A stretch of DNA of 15,542 nt. Source: Desulfobacterales bacterium (GTDB lineage Bacteria; Desulfobacterota; DSM-4660; Desulfatiglandales; JALVZP01). Below the pieces are notes generated by a model. That model was not told the DNA's origin and ran no database searches. It saw only the letters and a program-made list of their open reading frames with translations. The stretch lies in contig JAMOPX010000098.1 of the NCBI GenBank assembly GCA_027064285.1, positions 1 to 15,542 on the forward strand, given 5' to 3'. Every line of letters starts with the position of its first letter. Position 1 is the stretch's first letter. Positions 1 through 5,854 of the stretch are shown here, piece after piece. A program made the translations under genes and the position numbers.

Positions 1-117
1 TTTATAAACTGACCTTACGCAAAAGTTTTTATCTCACGAGGGAGAAACAACAGCGAATGCGGTATTGGGACAAAATGGTTTTTCGTCTGCTCCAAGTCTC
101 TTGGACTGGTCTTTTTT

Positions 118-163
118 GTGACTTATCTGCGGAGGATACCTGTCCCCTCCGCATTCCCGTCAC
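118..163. repeat. Nested inverted repeat (two-segment hairpin)
   Basis: An 8-bp perfect stem TGCGGAGG/CCTCCGCA (128-135 with 146-153, 10-base loop) is nested inside a 5-bp perfect stem GTGAC/GTCAC (118-122 with 159-163). The two are separated by a symmetric 5x5 internal loop (123-127 and 154-158). The symmetry makes chance pairing unlikely and fits a folded RNA or a protein-binding palindrome. Bases 149-156 are also perfectly complementary to 55-62 (GAATGCGG), so an alternative, mutually exclusive pairing exists. The strand of any transcript is unknown. Confidence 0.55.
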
Positions 164-185
164 TCAACTGGTAATCAAATATGCT

Positions 186-222
186 TACCAATGGGCAAGG
201 AACTATCAGTTAGCCATTGGTA
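186..222. repeat. Perfect 9-bp inverted repeat
   Basis: TACCAATGG at 186-194 is the exact reverse complement of CCATTGGTA at 214-222, with 19 bases between the arms. It sits just downstream of the nested hairpin at 118-163 and upstream of the tRNA promoter. It has no T-run after it, so it does not look like an intrinsic terminator. Function is unknown. Confidence 0.5.
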
Positions 223-264
223 TAAAAGTCTAGATCCTATAAAATGATTCTAATTTGTTTCTCA

Positions 265-305
265 TCAAGAATTGCTGAGAATTGCTGGTAATTCTTGACT
301 TTTTT
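265..305 (+). terminator. Possible weak terminator, or operator, just before the tRNA promoter
   Basis: TCAAGAATT (265-273) and AATTCTTGA (290-298) form a perfect 9-bp inverted repeat with a 16-base loop, followed by C and six T (300-305). That is the shape of an intrinsic terminator, although the stem is AT-rich. The right arm contains most of the -35 box of the tRNA-Gly promoter. The loop holds a tandem copy of AGAATTGCTG (268-277, 278-287), so AATT occurs at 270, 280 and 290, exactly one helical turn apart. It may end an upstream transcript or be an operator or bent upstream element. The sequence does not settle which. Confidence 0.35.
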
Positions 306-324
306 ACAAAATATAGTTTATTAT
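295..324 (+). promoter_or_regulatory. Sigma70-type promoter of tRNA-Gly
   Basis: TTGACT at 295-300 matches the -35 consensus in five of six positions. TATTAT at 319-324 matches the -10 consensus in five of six, with an 18-base spacer. A start about seven bases downstream (near 331) would fall just before the tRNA 5' end at 334, leaving a very short leader for RNase P to remove. The position and match make this the most convincing promoter in the window. Confidence 0.65.
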
Positions 325-333
325 AACTATAAA

Positions 334-406
334 GCGGGTATAGCTCAGGTGGTAGAGCACAAGCTTCCCAAGCTTGGGGTCGCGGGTTCGAGTCCCGTTA
401 CCCGCT
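334..406 (+). tRNA. tRNA-Gly, anticodon CCC
   Basis: The full cloverleaf can be drawn by eye. The acceptor stem pairs 334-340 with 399-405. The D stem is GCTC/GAGC (343-346, 355-358). The anticodon stem is 360-364 with 372-376, around the loop TTCCCAA. The T stem is 382-386 with 394-398, around the loop TTCGAGT. Loop positions 34-36 read CCC, which decodes GGG glycine. The discriminator base is T406, as is usual for bacterial tRNA-Gly. CCA is not encoded and must be added after transcription. The gene has its own promoter immediately upstream and a terminator about 20 bases downstream, so it is probably a single-gene transcript. Confidence 0.95.
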
Positions 407-426
407 TAAAATAGGAGGTCCATAAG

Positions 427-448
427 GCGGGCCGAAGCCCGCTTTTTT
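427..448 (+). terminator. Intrinsic terminator after tRNA-Gly
   Basis: GCGGGC (427-432) and GCCCGC (437-442) form a perfect 6-bp all-GC stem on a CGAA tetraloop, followed directly by six T (443-448). It ends the tRNA transcript 36 bases before the rimP start codon. The rimP cluster therefore either has its own promoter in the short gap or relies on read-through. Confidence 0.85.
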
Positions 449-483
449 ATTACCTTATTTATTAAAGGTTTATATTAACTGCT

Positions 484-972
484 ATGGATAAAAAGAAGCA
501 CAAAGAGCTTCTTGAAAAATTAAATCTTTTGCTTGAATCAGTGATTCAAGACTTAGGGTACGAACTTTTAGACATAGAGTATCTTATGGAGAGAGGAAAG
601 TGGGTGCTGAGGGTATATATAGATAAAGAAGGAGGAGTCAGTATAAACGATTGCGTTCTGGTTACTAAGGAGATAAGTCCTATTTTAGATGTAGAAGATC
701 CTATAGAGAACTCCTATGTTTTGGAGGTTTCTTCTCCTGGTCTGAATCGTCCTCTTACAAAAGAAAAGCATTTTCTGTGGGCAGTAGGAAAAAAGGTAAA
801 GATAAGAACAGAGATACCTGTAGAGGGGCGCAAGAATTTTACAGGGCTTTTGGAGGATTATAAAGATGGAATTGTCTATATAAATGTGGATGGTCAGCTT
901 TTTTCTTTAGATTTTGAAAACATAGAAAAAGCTAATTTAATATACGAAATTGATAAATCTATATTTAAATAA
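484..972 (+). CDS. rimP: Ribosome maturation factor RimP
   Basis: RimP binds free 30S subunits and is needed for their late maturation in the cytoplasm. The 162-residue product has the usual length and two-domain layout: an N-terminal alpha/beta domain to about residue 90 and a C-terminal SH3-like barrel from about 95. The family signatures are clear: LGYELLDIEY near residue 25, the VSINDC(V) segment, and the strongly conserved ending of domain 1, YVLEVSSPGLNRPL, near 79-92. Its position directly before nusA is the standard bacterial arrangement. There is no Shine-Dalgarno sequence in the 12 bases before the ATG, the nearest being AAAGGT at 464-469, which is too far. The start is kept because MDKKKHKELLEKL fits the family N-terminus and no better start codon lies nearby. 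Confidence 0.95.
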   Translation: MDKKKHKELLEKLNLLLESVIQDLGYELLDIEYLMERGKWVLRVYIDKEGGVSINDCVLVTKEISPILDVEDPIENSYVLEVSSPGLNRPLTKEKHFLWAVGKKVKIRTEIPVEGRKNFTGLLEDYKDGIVYINVDGQLFSLDFENIEKANLIYEIDKSIFK

Positions 973-987
973 ACAGAGGTAGTGTCT

Positions 988-2271
988 ATGGCTACAGAAT
1001 TGATGAGAATTATTGAACAGGTAAGTCGTCAAAGAGGTGTGGACAAAAGCGTTTTGATAAAGGCTATAGAAGATGCTGTTAGAGTAGCGGTTAGAAAGAG
1101 ATTTGGTCCTAATCATGATATAGAAGTGAGTTTCAATGAAGAACTGGGAGAAGTGGAGGTATTTGAGTTTAAGGATGTGGTAGAAAATGTTATAGATCCA
1201 GATAGGCAGATATCTCTTAAAGAAGCATTAGAATTAGATCCAGAGGTCCAAATAGGAGATAGCCTTGGAGTAAAGATGGACACAAACACCTTGGGACGCA
1301 TAGCGGCGCAGGCTGCAAAGCAAGTGATAATGCAGAGATTTAGGGAAGCTGAAAGAGACATTATATATGATGACTTTAAGGATAGAAAAGGTGAGATTGT
1401 AAATGGTATTGTGCAAAGAATTGAGAGAGGTTCTATCATAGTAAACCTGGGAAGGACAGAAGCAGAACTTCCTCCTGAAGAACAAATGCCAAATGAATCC
1501 TATAAGCAGGGAGACAGGATCAGAGGCTATATTATAGAGGTAAAACACTACAGTAGAGGACCCCAGATTATACTTTCCAGAACTCATCCTGATTTTGTAA
1601 AGGTTCTTTTTGAAAATGAGGTGCCAGAGATTACAGAAGGAATCGTAGAAATTGTTGAAGTAGCAAGAGAGCCTGGAAGCAGAAGCAAGATAGCTGTAAG
1701 GTCAAAGGATCCAGATGTTGATCCTGTAGGTGCATGTGTGGGTCTGAAGGGAAGAAGGGTGCAGGCAGTAGTTCAGGAATTAAGAGGAGAAAAGATAGAT
1801 ATTGTTCCTTGGTCTCCTGATCCTGCAAAGTTTGTATGCAATGCATTAGCACCTGCAGAGATAGTAAGGGTGATAGTAGATGAAGCAAACAAGTCGATGG
1901 AAGTAGTGGTGCCAGATGATCAGTTATCTCTTGCCATAGGTAAGAAAGGACAAAATGTTAGATTAGCTGCTAGATTAACAGGTTGGAACTTAGATGTAAT
2001 AAGTGAATCAAGATACAATCAGGCTCTCAAAAAGGGCTTTGAGTCACTGCTGAGTTTGGAACATGTTGATTTAAAGTTAGCTACAGATCTTTATGACAAA
2101 GGATATGGATCTGCTTTTGAACTTGCTACCGCAGATGAAGAAGCTCTTCTTAAGATAGAAGGGATGACACCAGAAAAGGCAAAACTGATTATTGAAGAAG
2201 CAAAAGAATATGTGGCCAGAAAAGAACAGGAGGAATCAGAAACTGGTACAGAGGAAAAAGCTGTTCAATAG
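988..2271 (+). CDS. nusA: Transcription termination/antitermination protein NusA
   Basis: NusA binds RNA polymerase and nascent RNA, modulating pausing, termination and antitermination. The product has 427 residues in the expected order: an N-terminal polymerase-binding domain (1-125), an S1 domain (about 134-198), KH1 with GLKG at 252-255, KH2 with GKKG at 318-321, and a helix-hairpin-helix-like tail (about 355-408). It lacks the second acidic repeat found in Enterobacteria. A GTG at 982 is in frame, but AGAGGT at 975-980 is only one base from it and seven bases from the ATG at 988, so 988 is the better start. The product then begins MATELMRIIEQV. It sits 15 bases after rimP and abuts ylxR, whose ATG follows the stop directly. 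Confidence 0.97.
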   Translation: MATELMRIIEQVSRQRGVDKSVLIKAIEDAVRVAVRKRFGPNHDIEVSFNEELGEVEVFEFKDVVENVIDPDRQISLKEALELDPEVQIGDSLGVKMDTNTLGRIAAQAAKQVIMQRFREAERDIIYDDFKDRKGEIVNGIVQRIERGSIIVNLGRTEAELPPEEQMPNESYKQGDRIRGYIIEVKHYSRGPQIILSRTHPDFVKVLFENEVPEITEGIVEIVEVAREPGSRSKIAVRSKDPDVDPVGACVGLKGRRVQAVVQELRGEKIDIVPWSPDPAKFVCNALAPAEIVRVIVDEANKSMEVVVPDDQLSLAIGKKGQNVRLAARLTGWNLDVISESRYNQALKKGFESLLSLEHVDLKLATDLYDKGYGSAFELATADEEALLKIEGMTPEKAKLIIEEAKEYVARKEQEESETGTEEKAVQ

Positions 2272-2553
2272 ATGAGCAAGGGTAAAGGTCATATACCTAT
2301 AAGAACATGTGTGGTGTGTGGTACAAAGAAGCCAAAGGTTGAATTGATAAGGTTGACGGCAGATGATTCTGGTTTTGTAAGAAGAGATGATAAAGGTAAG
2401 TTAGGAGGAAGAGGTGCTTATGTTTGTCCAAATGAGAAATGTTTAAGAGAGCTCATAAAAAAGCCTCGATTGCTTTGTAGGGCCCTGAGAAAAGAGAATA
2501 TAAAATTTGTTGAACCCATAGGGGGAATATATGAGCAAGACAAGGGTGTATGA
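2272..2553 (+). CDS. ylxR: YlxR/RnpM family RNA-binding protein
   Basis: This small basic protein belongs to the YlxR (DUF448) family, which is encoded between nusA and infB in many bacteria. Family members bind RNA, and in Bacillus YlxR (RnpM) has been reported to interact with RNase P RNA and modulate its activity. The 93-residue product shows the signature RTCVVCG (Cys13, Cys16), the ELIRL segment and the near-invariant GGRGAYVC ending at Cys52, followed by Cys57. The ATG touches the nusA stop codon, so translation is probably coupled. The only SD-like run, GAGGAA at 2251-2256, is rather distant. Its last 23 bases overlap the start of infB in another frame. The ylxQ gene (L7Ae-like), which follows ylxR in Bacillus, is absent. 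Confidence 0.93.
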   Translation: MSKGKGHIPIRTCVVCGTKKPKVELIRLTADDSGFVRRDDKGKLGGRGAYVCPNEKCLRELIKKPRLLCRALRKENIKFVEPIGGIYEQDKGV

Positions 2554-5176
2554 ACTGGCAAGAGAACTTAATATGGACAGTAAAGAATTGGTGCAGAAGC
2601 TTCAAAAGGCTGGCATAAATGTAAAAAGTTATATGAGCACCTTGGATGAATTTGAGTTGTCCAGGGCCAGGAAGCTTATGACAGGGTCACCTTCTGAATC
2701 CAAAGTAATGGTTGAGGAGAAAAGAATATCTAAGAGGGTAATAAGGAGAAGAAGGGTAAGAACCACTCCTTCACCTCAAGAGAAGGTGATAAAAAAAGAA
2801 GCCAAGTTAGAAGAGAAAAGAGAAGAGAAACAGAGAGAAAAAGTAATATCAAAGGAAATAAAAGAAGAGAAAAAAGTAGAAGAACAGCAAAGAATAAAAG
2901 TAAAGGAAAAGATAGAAGAGGAGCAAAAGCCAGAGGAAATAGAAGAAAAAGAACTACAAAAAGAACTACAAAAAGAAGTAAAAGAAGTAAAAGAAGAGAA
3001 GTTAGAAGAGAAAGAGCAAATAAAATTAGAACAAGCAGAGCCAAAAGAACAACCTGAAGAAGCAGTTCAGGAGGCAGTAGAAGAGGAAAAGAAAATAGAG
3101 CCGCAACAACAGGTAGAAAAGCCAAAGGTTATAGCTTCAGAGGTCTCAGAGGTTATAGAAGAAGAAAAGGAGAAAGAAAAAGAGGAGAAAGAAAAAGAAA
3201 AAGAGCTTAAAAAGAAAAAGAAAGAAAAGAAAAAAGCCAAGAAAAAAGATCTTATTCCAACAAAGGAATATAAAAAACTTAAAAAAGAGATATATGAAAG
3301 AGAAGATCTTTATGATGAAGAATATATAACAAGAAAAAAACTGAAGCCTGTTCAAAAGTTCAAGAAAAAAGAGGTAAAGAAAAAACCTGAGGATCTAAAA
3401 AAGCCTCAGATTACTGTTCCTAAACAAGGAAAGAGAAAAATAAAAGTACAAGAGTATGTTACTATATCAGAGCTAGCCAAATCCATGGGGGTGAAAGCAT
3501 CTGAACTTATAAAAAAGCTCTTAAATATGGGGGTTGTTGCAACTATTAATCAAGCAATAGACTTTGATACTGCTTCACTTGTGGCAGATGAGTTTGGTTA
3601 TGAATTAGAGCTGGATACTTTTAAAGAGGAAGATCTTATAGAAGAAATAGAAGACAAACCAGAAGATCTCAAACCCAGACCTCCTGTGGTCACGATTATG
3701 GGACATGTGGATCATGGAAAGACCACTCTTTTGGACTACATAAGGCATTCCAACATAACTGAACAAGAGGTCGGAGGAATTACTCAACACATAGGTGCGT
3801 ACTATGTGGAGACAGAGGAGGGGGATATCGTATTTTTGGATACCCCTGGTCATGAAGCTTTTACTGAGATGAGGGCAAGGGGTGCACAAGTTACTGATAT
3901 AATTGTGCTTGTGGTGGCTGCTGATGATGGTGTTATGCCCCAAACAAAAGAGGCCATAAATCATGCAAAGGCAGCTAATATACCGATTGTGGTAGCTATA
4001 AATAAGATAGATAAGCCCGGTGCTAAGGCAGATATGGTAAAAAGACAGCTTGCAGAACTTGGACTTTTGCCTGAGGATTGGGGTGGAGATACACTTGTGG
4101 CAGAGGTTTCAGCAAAGACAGGCCATGGAGTTGATGATCTATTGAGCCTTATACTCCTGCAAGCAGAAATATTAGAGCTTAAGGCAAATCCAAACAGGCC
4201 TGCTAAGGGAACTGTAATAGAGTCTAAGCTTGACAGAACAAAAGGACCTGTGGCTACTGTTTTGATAAAAACTGGGACACTGAAGAAAGGTGATCCTTTT
4301 GTATGTGGAGAACATTACGGAAGGGTCAGGGCAATGGTGGATCATCAGGGCAGGAGAATGAACAGTGCGGGTCCTTCCATGCCAGTTGAGATCTATGGAA
4401 TCTCTGGGGTTCCTACTCCCGGTGATGATTTTGTGGTGGTAAAAAATGAGAAGATAGCAAAAGAAATAGTAGAACACAGAAAGAAAAAGAAGGCCGAGGC
4501 AGGTGCCAAAAAGGGAACTGTAAGCTTAGAAGATCTTTACGCAAAGATCCAGAAGGGAGAACTTAAGGAGTTAAATCTTATCATAAAAGCAGATGTGCAT
4601 GGATCCTTAGAGGCACTTGAAAAGGCTATATCAGAATTAGGCACAGAAGATATAAAAGTCTCTATAATCCACTCTGGAATAGGGGCAATCACAGAATCAG
4701 ATGTAATGCTTGCTTCTGCCTCCCATGCAATTATTATAGGATTTAATGTAAGGGCAGTAGGTAGAGTAAAGGATCTTGCTGAGAAAGAAAAGGTAGATAT
4801 AAGATACTATAATGTCATATATGATGTCATAGATGATATAAAAAAGGCAATGGAGGGGCTCTTAGAGCCAGAATTTAAAGAGAACATAATAGGTCATGCT
4901 GAAGTAAAGCAGACCTTTAAGATTCCAAAGGTGGGTACAGTAGCTGGCTGTTTTGTGAGTGATGGTCGTGTAGAAAGAAATGCAAGAGTAAGGGTTTTAA
5001 GAGATGGTGTGGTAGTATATGAAGGAAAAATAGGTTCTCTTAAAAGATATAAAGAGGATGTGAAGGAAGTGCCCACGGGATATGAATGTGGTGTTGGCAT
5101 AGAAGGTTTTAATGATATAAAAGAAGGCGATATTCTGGAAATATACAACATTGAACAGGTTCAGCCAGAAATATAG
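2531..5176 (+). CDS. infB: Translation initiation factor IF-2
   Basis: IF-2 is the GTPase that brings fMet-tRNA to the 30S subunit and promotes subunit joining. The 881-residue product has an IF2_N domain (1-53), a very long Lys/Glu-rich linker (about 60-300), a second IF2_N-like domain (about 308-360), then the GTPase core. Visible nucleotide motifs are G1 GHVDHGKT (391-398), G3 DTPGH (437-441), G4 NKID (491-494) and G5 SAK (527-529). The C-terminal domains II, III (IIKADVHGSLEAL) and IV, which binds fMet-tRNA, are complete. The ATG follows GGGGGA at 2521-2526 and lies inside ylxR, overlapping it by 23 bases. The linker is nearly all purine at DNA level and carries short tandem repeats. All GTPase motifs are intact, so the factor should be functional. 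Confidence 0.98.
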   Translation: MSKTRVYELARELNMDSKELVQKLQKAGINVKSYMSTLDEFELSRARKLMTGSPSESKVMVEEKRISKRVIRRRRVRTTPSPQEKVIKKEAKLEEKREEKQREKVISKEIKEEKKVEEQQRIKVKEKIEEEQKPEEIEEKELQKELQKEVKEVKEEKLEEKEQIKLEQAEPKEQPEEAVQEAVEEEKKIEPQQQVEKPKVIASEVSEVIEEEKEKEKEEKEKEKELKKKKKEKKKAKKKDLIPTKEYKKLKKEIYEREDLYDEEYITRKKLKPVQKFKKKEVKKKPEDLKKPQITVPKQGKRKIKVQEYVTISELAKSMGVKASELIKKLLNMGVVATINQAIDFDTASLVADEFGYELELDTFKEEDLIEEIEDKPEDLKPRPPVVTIMGHVDHGKTTLLDYIRHSNITEQEVGGITQHIGAYYVETEEGDIVFLDTPGHEAFTEMRARGAQVTDIIVLVVAADDGVMPQTKEAINHAKAANIPIVVAINKIDKPGAKADMVKRQLAELGLLPEDWGGDTLVAEVSAKTGHGVDDLLSLILLQAEILELKANPNRPAKGTVIESKLDRTKGPVATVLIKTGTLKKGDPFVCGEHYGRVRAMVDHQGRRMNSAGPSMPVEIYGISGVPTPGDDFVVVKNEKIAKEIVEHRKKKKAEAGAKKGTVSLEDLYAKIQKGELKELNLIIKADVHGSLEALEKAISELGTEDIKVSIIHSGIGAITESDVMLASASHAIIIGFNVRAVGRVKDLAEKEKVDIRYYNVIYDVIDDIKKAMEGLLEPEFKENIIGHAEVKQTFKIPKVGTVAGCFVSDGRVERNARVRVLRDGVVVYEGKIGSLKRYKEDVKEVPTGYECGVGIEGFNDIKEGDILEIYNIEQVQPEI
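2951..2992 (+). repeat. Short tandem repeats in the infB linker
   Basis: GAACTACAAAAA occurs twice back to back (2951-2962, 2963-2974), followed by two copies of GAAGTAAAA (2975-2983, 2984-2992). Unit lengths are multiples of three, so copy-number change keeps the IF-2 frame. They encode ELQKELQK and EVKEVK runs of the charged linker. Confidence 0.85.
3157..3205 (+). repeat. 49-base purine-only run with 15-bp tandem repeat in infB
   Basis: Every base from 3157 to 3205 is A or G. Within it GGAGAAAGAAAAAGA is repeated in tandem (3169-3183 and 3184-3198). A second purine-only run of 28 bases follows at 3209-3236 after a three-base break. The repeat unit is in frame and encodes a Lys/Glu-alternating stretch of the IF-2 linker. 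Homopurine DNA of this length can form triplex structures, but whether it does so here is not known. Confidence 0.85.
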
Positions 5177-5178
5177 AG

Positions 5179-5466
5179 ATGTTTGTAGGGACATTAAGGG
5201 TAGAATTTTATCTGCCTGATAATAGGTCCTTAAAAGGAAAAAGGAAAATTGTAAAAAGCATGGTGGATAAAGTAAGGCACAGGTTTAATGTGTCTATTGC
5301 AGAGATAGGCTCTAATGATAACTGGCAAAAGATAGAACTGGGAATAAGCTTTGTTGGGAATGATAAAAGACATATAGATTCGTCCTTAGCAAAAGTGCTT
5401 TCCTATTTGGACTCTCTTTATCTTGCTCAATTGATGAACAGCAAGATGGAGATTATCCATATCTAA
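5179..5466 (+). CDS. ylxP: DUF503 family protein (YlxP-like)
   Basis: The 95-residue product belongs to the DUF503/YlxP family of small alpha/beta proteins, whose biochemical role is not established. The family hallmark is visible near residues 15-30, where a short beta strand is followed by NRSLKGKRKIVKSMVDKVRHRFNV. A second strand with SIAEIGSNDNWQKIELGISFVG follows. Genes of this family lie between infB and rbfA in many bacteria, as here, which suggests a link to ribosome assembly or translation. The ATG lies two bases after the infB stop codon with no clear SD, so translational coupling to infB is likely. Confidence 0.9.
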   Translation: MFVGTLRVEFYLPDNRSLKGKRKIVKSMVDKVRHRFNVSIAEIGSNDNWQKIELGISFVGNDKRHIDSSLAKVLSYLDSLYLAQLMNSKMEIIHI

Positions 5467-5484
5467 CAAGAATCAGGAGTAATT

Positions 5485-5850
5485 ATGATGCTGTCGTATA
5501 AAAGAGCAAAAAGGGTGGGAGATAATATCTTAAAAGAAATTGCTAATCTATTATTATTTAAAGTAAGAGATCCAAGGGTAAAAGGAGTTACTGTTACTGG
5601 AATACATCTCAGTGATGACCTAAGACATGCAAAGGTCTATTACAGTGTAATGGGAAATACAGATGATGTGAAAACTGCTCAAGCAGGTTTGGATAGTGCA
5701 AAAGGTTTTATCAAACGAGAAATAGGGATTAGAATGGAGCTAAGATATGTGCCAGATATCATGTTTGTATATGATCCTTCACTAAAATGGAGTAGTAAAA
5801 TAGATGAGATAAGCAAGCAAATAAAAGGACAAAGTGAGGTAGAAACATAA
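5485..5850 (+). CDS. rbfA: 30S ribosome-binding factor RbfA
   Basis: RbfA binds the 30S subunit near the 5' helix of 16S rRNA and assists its late maturation and cold adaptation. The 121-residue product has the single type II KH-like fold of the family. Recognisable segments are the basic N-terminus (YKRAKRVGDNILKEIANLL), DPRVKGVTVTGIHLSDDLRHAKVYYSV, and LRYVPDIMFVYDPSLKWSSKI near the end. AGGAGT at 5475-5480 is the ribosome binding site. Two ATG codons follow in tandem: 5485 at four bases' spacing and 5488 at seven. The second fits the SD slightly better, but the two differ by one residue. It functions alongside RimP at the head of this cluster. Confidence 0.95.
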   Translation: MMLSYKRAKRVGDNILKEIANLLLFKVRDPRVKGVTVTGIHLSDDLRHAKVYYSVMGNTDDVKTAQAGLDSAKGFIKREIGIRMELRYVPDIMFVYDPSLKWSSKIDEISKQIKGQSEVET

Positions 5851-5854
5851 AGAG

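Larger units (their letters stand above)
1..233. other. Unassigned, compositionally distinct 5' region with inverted repeats
   Basis: No recognisable gene is present. The stretch is richer in G+C and CpG (eight CpG in 1-233) than the coding DNA that follows. A plus-strand frame is open from position 3 to a TAG at 231-233, with an internal ATG at 57, giving at most about 76 residues. Another plus frame is also open from 13 to 171, so openness is not informative here. The translated product has no motif I recognise. Inverted repeats lie at 91-96/100-105, 118-122/159-163, 128-135/146-153 and 186-194/214-222. The bases near 11-25 (GACCTTACGCAAAAG) resemble ends of some insertion sequences, but no matching partner end is visible. 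It could be a structured RNA, a mobile-element scar or the 3' end of an upstream gene. I cannot decide between these. Confidence 0.4.

Noticed and set aside
3..233. Open frame of about 76 codons at the left edge as a gene fragment
   Set aside because: Another frame is also open across much of the stretch, the product has no familiar motif, and inverted repeats suggest non-coding structure. It is reported only as an unassigned region.
399..432. T-box-like or antiterminator pairing between the tRNA acceptor 3' strand and the terminator arm GCGGG
   Set aside because: The complementarity is only five bases, and no T-box sequence or specifier loop is present. It is probably a chance match of GC-rich segments.
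2730..3125. Long Leu-rich minus-strand open frame opposite infB
   Set aside because: It is the antisense of the Lys/Glu purine-rich linker. Low complexity and a lack of stop-forming triplets explain it, and IF-2 is certain on the other strand.
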